Origin: Aureibaculum algae
Lineage (GTDB): Bacteria > Bacteroidota > Bacteroidia > Flavobacteriales > Flavobacteriaceae
DNA: 64,000 nucleotides
Assembly (NCBI RefSeq): GCF_006065315.1
Contig: NZ_CP040749.1
Location: 4,858,001-4,922,000 of the forward strand
Reading direction: 5' to 3'
Shown: positions 47,243 to 56,292 of the stretch, piece by piece
Position numbering within the stretch: position 1 is the first letter of the stretch
How the letters are laid out: each line of letters opens with the position of its first letter
The notes under the pieces: generated by a model
The model's input: only the letters and a program-made list of their open reading frames with translations
Told to the model about the DNA's origin: nothing
Database searches by the model: none
Translations under genes and position numbers: made by a program

Positions 47243-48338
47243 TTTTTTAATTTTGAATAAAATAAAAAAGTCAACACCCGCTAGGGTGATGTGTTTTCTA
47301 TTTGCAGTAACGGAACTCATTCGGATCAACGAAGTTAATCACCTTTAAACTTTATAAATAAATTCATTTTTATGGTTTTAAAAACTGAAAGAACTTAAAA
47401 ATCTCTCTTTTTTAATTTTGAATAAAATAAAAAAGTTAACACCCGCTAGGGTGATGTGTTTTCTATTTGCAGTTACGGAACTCATTCGGATCAACGAAGT
47501 TAATCATCTTTAAACTTTATAAATAAATTCATTTTTATGGTTTTAAAAGCTGGAAGAACTTAAAAATCTCTCTTTTTAATTTTGAATAAAATAAAAAAGT
47601 CAACACCGCTAGGGTGATGTGTTTTCTATTTGCAGTAACGGAACTCATTCGGATCAACGAAGTTAATCATACTTAAGCTCTATAAATAAATTTATTTTAT
47701 GGTTTTAAGAGTGGGAAGAACTTAAAAATCTCTTTTTTTAATTTTGAATAAAATAAAAAAGTCAACACCCGCTAGGGTAATGTGTTTTCTATTTGCAGAA
47801 ACGGAACTCATTCGGATCAACGAAGTTAATCATACTTAAGCTCTATAAATAAGTTTATTTTATGGTTTTAAGAGTGGGAAGAACTTAAAAATCTCACTTT
47901 TTTAATTTTGAATAAAATAAAAAAGTCAACACCCGCTAGGGTGATGTGTTTTCTATTTGCAGTTACGGAACTCATTCGGATCAACGAAGTTAATCATCTT
48001 TAAACTTTATAAATAAATTCATTTTTATGGTTTTAAAAGCTGGAAGAACTTAAAAATCTCTTTTTTTAATTTTGAATAAAATAAAAAAGCCAACACCCGC
48101 TAGGGTGATGTGTTTTCTATTTGCAGTTACGGAACTCATTCGGATCAACGAAGTTAATCATCTTTAAACTTTATAAATAAATTCATTTTTATGGTTTTAA
48201 AAGCTGGAAGAACTTAAAAATCTCTTTTTTTAATTTTGAATAAAATAAAAAAGCCAACACCCGCTAGGGTGATGTGTTTTCTATTTGCAGTTACGGAACT
48301 CATTCGGATCAACGAAGTTAATCATCTTTAAAATTTAT
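47243..48338. repeat. Seven-copy tandem array of a ~164-bp unit
   Basis: The string TTTTGAATAAAATAAAAAAG begins at 47251, 47416, 47580, 47742, 47906, 48070 and 48234 (steps 165, 164, 162, 164, 164, 164). Each unit has TAATTTTG, then a conserved ~75-nt core with hairpin CACCC-GCTA-GGGTG and a second inverted pair TTCG...CGAA. An AT-rich spacer with its own hairpin and a conserved GGAAGAACTTAAAAATCT end complete the unit. The spacers after copies 3 and 4 form a distinct subtype. The last copy ends in its spacer. No ORF of note runs through it on either strand. The call as a repeat is certain; its role is not known. Confidence 0.95.
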
Positions 48339-48480
48339 CAAAAAAAAGGACAATATATTCATGTTCAATAGCTTTCTTTCTAAAAAAACCTTTGAACAAG
48401 AATAACTAGACTTCAATTAAACCGCAATCGATATAACAATTTTTTAAGATCATTTGTTATGACTGTTTAACTTGCTCTAT

Positions 48481-48488
48481 TATCTTTG
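48481..48488 (+). promoter_or_regulatory. -7 promoter box for the SDR gene
   Basis: TATCTTTG, an exact TAnnTTTG match, 27 nt before the ATG at 48516. It overlaps the in-frame TTG at 48486, which is rejected as the start. Confidence 0.58.
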
Positions 48489-48515
48489 TTTACTATAATA
48501 CTAAAAAAACAAAAA

Positions 48516-49229
48516 ATGAACAATCTAAAAAACAAAGTCGTTTATATAACAGGAGGTACAAAAGGTATAGGATTTGGTGTTGCAAAATGCTTAATTGAGG
48601 CTGGAATGCGAGTGGCTATTAGCGGTAGAAATTTAGAAACTGCCGAAAATGCAGTTGCTGAACTTGGAAATAAAGACCAAGTTTTAGCAATAGAATCTGA
48701 TGTATCTGTTTTAAAGAACGAAAATGAAGCTATTGAAAAAATAATTGCAAAATGGGGACAACTGGATGTTGTGTTAGCAAATGCAGGTGTTGGTAAATTT
48801 GCACCCGTAGATCAACTTTCAGAATCAGATTGGAACGCTATGATAGAAACGAACCTAACAGGAGCATTTTTCTCTTTAAAAGCCTCTGTAGAAGCGTTAA
48901 AAAAATCAGAAGGGTATTATATTACCCTTGCTAGTTTAGCAGGTACAAATTTCTTTGCTCAAGGTGCAGGATATAATGCTTCTAAATTCGGATTAGTTGG
49001 TTTTACACAAGCGGCAATGCTAGATTTACGCCAATACGGAATTAAAGTTTCTACAATAATGCCTGGTTCTGTTGCTACTTATTTTAATGACCATATTCCT
49101 AATGAAAAAGACGCATGGAAAATACAACCGGAAGATATTGGTAAACTAGTATTGGACTTATTAACCATGAACCCACGTACGTTACCAAGTAAAATTGAAG
49201 TAAGACCTACGAGACCTGATTTAAAATAA
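48516..49229 (+). CDS. Short-chain dehydrogenase/reductase (SDR)
   Basis: 237 residues from MNNLKNKVVYITGG at 48516. The NAD(P)-binding motif TGGTKGIG lies near residue 12, followed by LANAGVG (NNAG-type) and the catalytic YxxxK in GYNASKFG with Ser in LASLAG. All classical SDR motifs are present. It reduces or oxidises a carbonyl/alcohol; the substrate is unknown. It follows the 164-bp array by about 175 bp and ends at a shared terminator. Confidence 0.9.
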   Translation: MNNLKNKVVYITGGTKGIGFGVAKCLIEAGMRVAISGRNLETAENAVAELGNKDQVLAIESDVSVLKNENEAIEKIIAKWGQLDVVLANAGVGKFAPVDQLSESDWNAMIETNLTGAFFSLKASVEALKKSEGYYITLASLAGTNFFAQGAGYNASKFGLVGFTQAAMLDLRQYGIKVSTIMPGSVATYFNDHIPNEKDAWKIQPEDIGKLVLDLLTMNPRTLPSKIEVRPTRPDLK

Positions 49230-49242
49230 ATTACAAAGAAAA

Positions 49243-49272
49243 AGAGGGCTTATAATAAGCCCTCTTTTTTTA
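49243..49272. terminator. Bidirectional terminator between the SDR gene and pckA
   Basis: AGAGGGCTTA-TAA-TAAGCCCTCT is a perfect 10-bp stem. It is flanked by A-run and T-run, so it serves both convergent genes. Confidence 0.88.
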
Positions 49273-49290
49273 TTAAAATAACAGAAAATT

Positions 49291-50907
49291 CTAAACGTGA
49301 TCACCTAATTTATGGTGCTCATCGATTAACGGTCCACCTTCCATAATTAGTTCAGAAGCTTGATTTGCAAACTTTTCGAAATTTAAATGGAATGAATGTG
49401 CTAAGTTTATTGCTTTACCAATATATGCACCTTTTTGTAACCAAGTATTCATTGGATCTAAAATTTCAATTGGCACATTTGGACAATATTTAGGCATAAA
49501 CAATCCGAAGATTGGGTGTTGATGAAATTCTACATTGTCTAATTCGCCTTTTAAAATAGCCGAAATCATTGCTCTAGTGTATTTCAATTTAATACGAGAA
49601 CCAACTCCGTAAGGTCCGCCAGACCATCCTGTATTGATTAACCAAACATTAACACCAGCATCTTTCATTTTTTTACTTAACATTTCAGCGTAAACAGTAG
49701 GATGTAATGGCATAAATGGTGCTCCAAAACAAGCAGAGAATGAAGGTACTGGCTCAGTTACACCTGCTTCTGTACCTGCTACTTTAGCAGTATATCCAGA
49801 AATAAAGTGATAAGCAGCTTGACCTGGAGTTAACTTAGAAACTGGAGGTAATACACCAAAAGCATCTGCAGTTAAAAAGAAAATATTTTTAGGATTATGA
49901 GCAACTGAAGGTACTTGAATGTTGTCAATATTATAGATAGGGTAACTAACACGAGTATTTTGTGTAATTGAACCGTCTAAAAAATCAACTTCCTTAGTAC
50001 CTTTTTTAAATACTACATTTTCTAATAAAGCACCTGGCTTGATAGCTCTAAAAATGTCTGGCTCTTTTTCTTCTGATAAGTCAATTACTTTTGCATAACA
50101 ACCACCTTCAAAGTTAAAGATACTGTTATCTTCCGCCCAACCATGCTCGTCATCACCAATTAATTTTCGATCAGGATCTGCAGACAAAGTAGTTTTACCT
50201 GTACCTGATAAACCAAAGTAAATTGCAGTATCACCTTCTTCACCAACATTAGCAGAACAGTGCATTGGTAATACATTTTTATCTGTAGGTAAAATCATGT
50301 TTAATGCAGAAAAAATACCTTTTTTAATTTCACCTGTATAAGCTGAACCACCAACTAAAGCAATTTTTTTAGTAAAGTTTAAGATAGAAAAGTTCCCTTG
50401 ACGAATACCAAAGGCTTTAGGATCTGGACATTCATAACCAGGAGCACAAAGCACTAACCATTCTTCATCAAAATTTTCTAATTCTTCAGCGTTAAGACGT
50501 AAAAACATGTTAAACACAAACATATTAGACCATGCATATTCTGTAACAGTTCTAACATTCATTTTGTATTTAGGATCAGCACAAACCGCTGCATCTCTTA
50601 CATAAATTTCTTTACCAGAAAGGTATTTTACAATTTCAGTTTCTAGTTTGTCAAAATTTTCTGGAGAAACTGGTTTGTTTACTTTACCCCACCAAACTCT
50701 ATCTTTAGTATAATCGTCTTCTACTAAAAATCTATCTTGAGGAGATCTACCTGTAAATTTACCTGTATTTATTGCTAACGTTCCATTTTCAGTTTCTACA
50801 CCACCTTCTTTTGCAACTGCAATTCTTTGCAGTTCTTCGGTTGGTAAATTCCAATGGGCAGTTACATCATTTAACCCGTACTTTTCTAAGTTTAAATCTT
50901 TTTTCAT
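49291..50907 (-). CDS. pckA: Phosphoenolpyruvate carboxykinase (ATP)
   Basis: 538 residues of the ATP-dependent type. Visible motifs are FTGRSPQDRF (substrate), MHCSANVG, the P-loop FGLSGTGKTTLSADP, IGDDEHGW, NFEGGCYAKVI and TGWSGGPYG. It converts oxaloacetate and ATP to PEP, CO2 and ADP, the first step of gluconeogenesis. The length is usual. The 203-bp upstream region carries an inverted repeat at 51026-51039 that may be an operator. Confidence 0.95.
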   Translation of the reverse strand: MKKDLNLEKYGLNDVTAHWNLPTEELQRIAVAKEGGVETENGTLAINTGKFTGRSPQDRFLVEDDYTKDRVWWGKVNKPVSPENFDKLETEIVKYLSGKEIYVRDAAVCADPKYKMNVRTVTEYAWSNMFVFNMFLRLNAEELENFDEEWLVLCAPGYECPDPKAFGIRQGNFSILNFTKKIALVGGSAYTGEIKKGIFSALNMILPTDKNVLPMHCSANVGEEGDTAIYFGLSGTGKTTLSADPDRKLIGDDEHGWAEDNSIFNFEGGCYAKVIDLSEEKEPDIFRAIKPGALLENVVFKKGTKEVDFLDGSITQNTRVSYPIYNIDNIQVPSVAHNPKNIFFLTADAFGVLPPVSKLTPGQAAYHFISGYTAKVAGTEAGVTEPVPSFSACFGAPFMPLHPTVYAEMLSKKMKDAGVNVWLINTGWSGGPYGVGSRIKLKYTRAMISAILKGELDNVEFHQHPIFGLFMPKYCPNVPIEILDPMNTWLQKGAYIGKAINLAHSFHLNFEKFANQASELIMEGGPLIDEHHKLGDHV

Positions 50908-51025
50908 TGTTCTTGAATTTTCTATATTATTTTAATCTAAAGTATTCTATTTTTTTATTGTCTGATTTAATTATGATATCCTTTTAAATCTTCAACAAAT
51001 TTAAGGTAACAAATGTTTCATAAGC

Positions 51026-51039
51026 ATGACATTTGTCAT
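51026..51039. promoter_or_regulatory. Inverted repeat upstream of pckA, candidate operator
   Basis: ATGACA-TT-TGTCAT is a perfect 6-bp inverted repeat with a 2-bp centre, about 120 bp before the pckA ATG. A related ACAAATGT sits 16 bp to its left. No known regulator motif is matched. It could also serve the divergent-side space, but the hydrolase gene on the other side is not divergent. Confidence 0.35.
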
Positions 51040-51110
51040 ATGATTTTAGCTATTTTCGTCTTAAATTCTTACGAAAACGTTTGATTTTTATGTAATTATA
51101 TAATATATCG

Positions 51111-51950
51111 TTAATTTATAAATAATATTGATTTTTGAACTATTTTCAATAGATCTGCAGGTAATGACTTTTCCTCCCAAGGGTGTTTTCCTCCAAAAGA
51201 ATGATTGGCATTTTCTACAATAAAAAGCTCACTATTTCTATTCCAAGAATGTAAATTTTTTGCTTCATTTAATGGAACCGTTTCGTCATCAGTTCCATGA
51301 ATTATTAATGTCGGAATTTTTAAATTTTGAGCTGCTAATTTTATATGCAATCTCTCTTTATTAGTGATAAAGTTTTCATAAAACTGATAGTAATGAGGCA
51401 TTTTCTGTTTGGTTCTAGAATTTTCTATATATGATACCCCATGCTCCTTCCAAAGTTCCAAAATATCACCTTTCGGAAACCTAGACTCATAATCAGATAC
51501 ACCGGCCCAAGTTATTAGTTTGCTAACCCGATTATCTTCACTTGCTTTTATGGTAACTATACCTCCGGCTCTTGAATGGCCAATCAAACCAATCTGTGAT
51601 AAATCAATTTCATTTTTAACCGTTTCCTCTTCTGAAATATAATCTATAACTGATTTTAAATCATCTAATTCTTTGATGAAATTATTTTGACCAAAAGCCT
51701 CTAAGTCAGTAAAATCGATAGTTTGTTCAACCGTTCCGCCATTATGTGAAAAATTAAATTTAATAAAGAATATTCCGTTTTGGGCAAATTTTTCTGCAAC
51801 TAAATCCCAGCACCCCCAATCTTTAAATCCTTTATAACCGTGGGCAAATATTACAACTGGTTTTGGTTTACCATCTTCTAAGTAAAAAAGATCAGTTAAA
51901 ATGGGTTTATTGTGTTTACCTACCAATTGTAGATTTCTAATAATTTTCAT
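51111..51950 (-). CDS. Alpha/beta hydrolase
   Basis: 279 residues. It has HGYKGFKDWG near the oxyanion loop, nucleophile elbow GHSRAGG, acid region IHGTDDETVP and catalytic His in NANHSFGG. This is the dienelactone hydrolase/DUF-like branch of intracellular esterases; there is no signal peptide. It starts 10 bp after the AddB-like gene and is in the same operon. The substrate is unknown. Confidence 0.87.
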   Translation of the reverse strand: MKIIRNLQLVGKHNKPILTDLFYLEDGKPKPVVIFAHGYKGFKDWGCWDLVAEKFAQNGIFFIKFNFSHNGGTVEQTIDFTDLEAFGQNNFIKELDDLKSVIDYISEEETVKNEIDLSQIGLIGHSRAGGIVTIKASEDNRVSKLITWAGVSDYESRFPKGDILELWKEHGVSYIENSRTKQKMPHYYQFYENFITNKERLHIKLAAQNLKIPTLIIHGTDDETVPLNEAKNLHSWNRNSELFIVENANHSFGGKHPWEEKSLPADLLKIVQKSILFIN

Positions 51951-51959
51951 ATATAATTT

Positions 51960-54692
51960 TCAATTTGTAAATGGTGATTCTTTTTCTAAAATAGAAATAT
52001 TGACATCAAATATTTCTAAAAGTAAACGTTTTAATTCATTTTCGAAAAGCTCGATATCTTTTTGAGTGACTAAGGATTTATTCACTTTTAAAAAGCCTGC
52101 CTTTAAATTTTTGAAAGAAATAATACCACTTTCCAGTGGTTGTTTATCAATATCTAAATTTTCAGATTTAGAATACAACAAGGCGTAAAAAAGTACCTGA
52201 AAACTTTTACTATGCTTTTTATAATCTTTTGTAATTTGAGACCAATCATTAATATTTAAATCATTCTGTAGTACTTTACCAGTTTTATAATCAACTATTC
52301 TTAATGTTCCGTTAAGTTCATCAATTCTATCTGCTTCGCCAACCAGTTTTATAGGAAAATTAATTCCGTCAATTTCTATTTCTAATTCTAATTTTTTCTC
52401 TAAAGCTAAAACCTTAAGATTATCCCCTTGTTTAACAAGTTTTAATTCCTGCTTTAAAAAATTATTTACAAATTGTTTTGCCACATTATATACCAACAAA
52501 TTCTTACCTGTAGAAATATTTCCATTATTATACACCTGATTAAACCATTTTTGGACCTCTGAAGCCACTTTTGATTTCATTTGAAGCAAATGCTCCTCTT
52601 TCAATATTTCATTAATATAAGGCTCGTAAAACGCTTCTAATGTTTTATGGATAATTGTTCCTAAGGTATTTGCCGCAATTGTTTCCTCTACCTCTTCAAT
52701 TTCCCTAATTCTTAATATTTTTTGATTATAAAACTCTAGTGGGTTTAGTATATAATTTGTAAGTGTTGATGCCGAAAAGCCTTTATTTGCCAAGGTTTTT
52801 AATTCATCATTTACAAATTCATCCTTTTTAATTTCTTTAAATTCAAAATTAGTTTTAACCACGTCAGGTGCTACAACTAATTTTTCAACTTCATCTTTTT
52901 TAAATATTTCTAATTGTGTTAAAAAACGGCTTTGCTCACCAGAACCATAACTATCCGCTTCCGTATTATAAATAGCATATATGTTTTCTGCTCTTTGAAT
53001 TAATCTAAAAAAGTGATACGCAAAAATTGCATCTTTTTCTTTATAGGTTGGCAACCCTACCTCTTGTTTTATATCAAATGGGATAAATGAATTATCTGAC
53101 TTACCTCCTGGCAATACGCCTTCATTTACTGAGGTTATAATTATATTTTTAAAATCAAGTACACGTGTTTCTAATACCCCCATTACTTGTAAACCTGACA
53201 AAGGTTCACCTTGAAAAGATAACTTTTCTGATTTAAGCATTTGATTATAAAATACATTAAGCGTTTTAATATCAGTAATATGCCCAAATTTCTCATTGAG
53301 GTTTAACAATTGCTGAAAAATAGTATAAAATCTAAATAAATATTCTTTTTCCAGTGAATTCAAACTTTCATTTTCCCTAGCCAGCTCAATAAACCGAATA
53401 CAATAATCGACCGCTACATTGGCATCATTTTTCCAATTCTCAAATAGAAATGAGAGTTCTTTATACTCAGAATTGTTGTCTGCCAATTTTAATAGGCTAG
53501 ATTTAGAGAGGTAAGTAAAATTGTTGGCGGCAATATTATAGAGCAAACGATCAATGATTTCAGGTGTTTTAAATAAAGATTTTACCTGTGGATGATTTAA
53601 AACGGATATCACTTCTTTATAATAGAATGCTCCGTTTTTATGATGAATTTGAAGTTTAAATAAATAATCAAATAGATTACCAAGGGGAATATTTTTAAGC
53701 TCGTAACCCATGGTAATATTAACACTCTTTACCTCATTAGGTAATGAATTTAATGATGCACCAAGCATAGATTCTTCTGCTAGGACTAAAGCAGTATCTG
53801 AAAAATTATTACTGGTATTTGAAATTTCCCTTAAAATTTCACCTGCATACTTTATTTGTGAAATATCCTTTGGAGTTCCTATTATTTTAATATTTTTTTT
53901 ATTTGAAAACTCATTGCAAGTCCAATGAAAATCATTTTTCTCAAAATAGTTCCAATCACTTTTATATCTATTAATGAATGTAGCAACTTGTGGGTTGTTT
54001 TTTATAAAAAACGCATCAATATCCCAATAAATAGTGGCGATATCACTATCAAGCAAACCCTTAAATATTTTTTCTTCTGCCTTATTCAAAGCATTAAAAC
54101 CAACGAGTACTAGTTTATCCGATGAATTATTGATATACCATTCAATATTTTCTGCAGCTTCTCTGTACTGTAAACCTTGATATGCAATTTTACTTTCAAT
54201 TAAGTATGAATAAAGTCTATCATAATAGCTTTCAAATTTTTCATAGAACTTAACCTGATTTAAAATTAAATCGGTTTTTTGTTCACCTTTTAATAAGGTT
54301 TCTATTCTTTTAATATCCGTGAGATATGAAAATAAATGCTTTGCGTCAACAAGATGTCTGTCAATTTCATTAAAATCTTGTAAGAGTAATGGAGCCCATT
54401 TGGTAAAATTTTCAAAACTTTCTACCTTTGCTTCTTCTGTTGATGCTATATATACGGAGTAGAACTCAAATAATAATGTAGTACTATCTATTGCGTTAAT
54501 TCCTGATAACTCTTCTATAAATTCTTCAATACTTATTATTTTAGGAAGTATTGTTGCCTTCTTTAATTTTGACTTCAGTATATTTTTTAAAAAAATTCCT
54601 GCCCTCTTACTCGGTAATACAAAAGTAAGATCTGTACTATCTTCAGTTTTTGAAAGGATATCAATTACAACTCTATCTAGAAAACTTTGCAT
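51960..54692 (-). CDS. AddB-like protein with PD-(D/E)XK nuclease domain
   Basis: 910 residues. The N-terminal half resembles inactivated helicase-like parts of AddB (SKRAGIFLKNILKSKLKK... in place of a clear Walker A). The C-terminal ~250 residues are the RecB-type nuclease: TLGTIIHKTLEAFYEP, GEADRIDELNGTLRIVDYKTGKV (D...DYKTGK active site) and QVLFYALLYS. Such proteins partner AddA helicase in double-strand break end processing. No addA is found beside it in the window. A terminator lies between it and ompA. Confidence 0.85.
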   Translation of the reverse strand: MQSFLDRVVIDILSKTEDSTDLTFVLPSKRAGIFLKNILKSKLKKATILPKIISIEEFIEELSGINAIDSTTLLFEFYSVYIASTEEAKVESFENFTKWAPLLLQDFNEIDRHLVDAKHLFSYLTDIKRIETLLKGEQKTDLILNQVKFYEKFESYYDRLYSYLIESKIAYQGLQYREAAENIEWYINNSSDKLVLVGFNALNKAEEKIFKGLLDSDIATIYWDIDAFFIKNNPQVATFINRYKSDWNYFEKNDFHWTCNEFSNKKNIKIIGTPKDISQIKYAGEILREISNTSNNFSDTALVLAEESMLGASLNSLPNEVKSVNITMGYELKNIPLGNLFDYLFKLQIHHKNGAFYYKEVISVLNHPQVKSLFKTPEIIDRLLYNIAANNFTYLSKSSLLKLADNNSEYKELSFLFENWKNDANVAVDYCIRFIELARENESLNSLEKEYLFRFYTIFQQLLNLNEKFGHITDIKTLNVFYNQMLKSEKLSFQGEPLSGLQVMGVLETRVLDFKNIIITSVNEGVLPGGKSDNSFIPFDIKQEVGLPTYKEKDAIFAYHFFRLIQRAENIYAIYNTEADSYGSGEQSRFLTQLEIFKKDEVEKLVVAPDVVKTNFEFKEIKKDEFVNDELKTLANKGFSASTLTNYILNPLEFYNQKILRIREIEEVEETIAANTLGTIIHKTLEAFYEPYINEILKEEHLLQMKSKVASEVQKWFNQVYNNGNISTGKNLLVYNVAKQFVNNFLKQELKLVKQGDNLKVLALEKKLELEIEIDGINFPIKLVGEADRIDELNGTLRIVDYKTGKVLQNDLNINDWSQITKDYKKHSKSFQVLFYALLYSKSENLDIDKQPLESGIISFKNLKAGFLKVNKSLVTQKDIELFENELKRLLLEIFDVNISILEKESPFTN

Positions 54693-54736
54693 TAGCGGAA
54701 TATTTTAAACAAATTTACGAAATGAGTTCCATAAAA

Positions 54737-54766
54737 AAAGCCATCCCTAATTGGGATGGCTTTTAA
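54737..54766 (-). terminator. Intrinsic terminator after ompA
   Basis: AAAAGCCATCCC-TAATT-GGGATGGCTTTT is a perfect stem of about 11 bp. On the minus strand it ends in TTTTTTT. It stands 18 bp after the ompA stop. Confidence 0.85.
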
Positions 54767-54783
54767 TTTAATATTTTTTTAGC

Positions 54784-56154
54784 TTAATTAGCTAAGTTGA
54801 TTTCAACTCTTCTGTTCTGAGCTCTACCTTTACTAGTTTTATTAGTAGCAATTGGGTTTGCTTCACCAAATCCTTTAGAAGCTAATCTATCAGATGGAAT
54901 ACCTTTTCCAACTATATAGTCTAATACAGCTTTTGATCTTTCTTCAGACAATCTTTGGTTTGTTTTATCAGAACCTGAACTATCAGTATAACCATCTATA
55001 CTGAAATTAGAATCTTTAAATTCTTTCATGATATCAGCAATTAAATCTAATTTTTCAGCAACACCTGGTCTGAAAGTAGATTTACCTGAGTTAAAGTAGA
55101 TTGCTTTTGCAAACTCATCTAATTTAGCTTTAGCTTCAACAGTAATTACTTTTTCAGGACAACCTTGGTTAGAAGCAGGACCTGCTTCATTCACACAGTT
55201 ATCATCTTTATCAAATACACCATCATTATCAGCATCTGGCCAAGGACAACCTTTGTTTTCTTTAGGACCAGCAACATCAGCACACTCATCATCTTTGTCA
55301 TATACACCGTCACCATCAGCATCAGGACAACCGTTATTTGCAGCAGTACCAGCATCATTTGGACATTGATCATCTTTATCAGCTACACCATCACCATCAG
55401 CATCAGGACAACCATTTAAAGCAGCTAAACCAGCAACTTCAGGACAAGCGTCATCAGAGTCTTTTATACCATCACCGTCAGTATCAGGACAACCGTTGAA
55501 AGCTTCTAAACCGAATACTTCAGGACACTCATCATCTTTATCATAAACACCATCACTATCAGTATCTTTTCCACCAAATTTGATAGTTATACCAGCAGCA
55601 TGTTGAAAATGAGGCAATAGGTTATCTTCGTCAAAAGAATGTTTATAAGCAGTTTGTAAGTTTAAACCGATAAAGTCATTAAACCAAAAGTTCACACCAG
55701 CACCACCATTTGCAGTACCCGCACTATTATCGTCGATAAATTGGTAACCACCACCTACATGTAAATAAGGATCAAACCATTTTTTACCAGCCCAAAGATT
55801 ATTTAATGCATATCTAATATCTAAATCTACACCAATATAAGATAAATCACCTGCAGATACATCTCCAATGTTTTCAATTTTATTTAACGAACCCGCTAAA
55901 CCTAAAGAAAAACCATTATCTAAATATCTACCAACTCTAAGTCTTGAGATAGAAGGAATAATATTATAATGGTCATCGATATTTACAAACTCATCAAACC
56001 ATCCTGCAGTTCCAGCTGCTCCAGAGTTCGTAGGATAAAAATCTACCGCGTTAGCTCCAAAGTCAATAGACCATGGGTTGTTTTCGTCTTGTGCATTCAT
56101 GCTGAAACCAGCAATAAGTGCAACAACGAATAAAACTTTTCTTAAGTGTTTCAT
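54784..56154 (-). CDS. OmpA-family outer-membrane protein with TSP3 repeats
   Basis: 456 residues. A signal peptide (ending about MNAQ) is followed by an eight-strand-type barrel (about 25-195). About five calcium-binding thrombospondin type 3 repeats follow (DTDSDGVYDKDDECPEV, about 197-335), then the OmpA peptidoglycan-binding domain (NFSIDGYTDSSGSDKTNQRLSEERSKAV ... GRAQNRRVEI). It anchors the outer membrane to the wall and is likely abundant. A strong promoter (56198-56226) and terminator flank it, so it is a single-gene unit. Confidence 0.93.
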   Translation of the reverse strand: MKHLRKVLFVVALIAGFSMNAQDENNPWSIDFGANAVDFYPTNSGAAGTAGWFDEFVNIDDHYNIIPSISRLRVGRYLDNGFSLGLAGSLNKIENIGDVSAGDLSYIGVDLDIRYALNNLWAGKKWFDPYLHVGGGYQFIDDNSAGTANGGAGVNFWFNDFIGLNLQTAYKHSFDEDNLLPHFQHAAGITIKFGGKDTDSDGVYDKDDECPEVFGLEAFNGCPDTDGDGIKDSDDACPEVAGLAALNGCPDADGDGVADKDDQCPNDAGTAANNGCPDADGDGVYDKDDECADVAGPKENKGCPWPDADNDGVFDKDDNCVNEAGPASNQGCPEKVITVEAKAKLDEFAKAIYFNSGKSTFRPGVAEKLDLIADIMKEFKDSNFSIDGYTDSSGSDKTNQRLSEERSKAVLDYIVGKGIPSDRLASKGFGEANPIATNKTSKGRAQNRRVEINLAN

Positions 56155-56197
56155 TTTAATTAATTTAAATTATAGTTTCTGTTTTTTAAATTTGGTG

Positions 56198-56226
56198 CAA
56201 ATATACGAATTATACTATATCTGCAA
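56198..56226 (-). promoter_or_regulatory. Promoter of ompA
   Basis: The minus strand reads TATATTTG at 56198-56205, an exact -7 box. TTG lies at 56224-56226, 18 nt away, as expected of the -33 element. The leader to the ATG is about 40 nt. Confidence 0.7.
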
Positions 56227-56292
56227 TTTTTTATTAATATTTTTTTAACATTTAGAATACGTAACGTTAAATGTAAAAAGATATTATTATTT

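Noticed and set aside
47243..48338. CRISPR array or integron cassettes
   Set aside because: Units are ~164 bp with conserved spacers, not 25-45 bp repeats with unique spacers. No attC-type GTTRRRY ends, no integrase and no cas genes are present.
55165..55419. Frames within ompA (both strands) with regular repeats
   Set aside because: They arise from the DNA-level periodicity of the TSP3 calcium-binding repeats.
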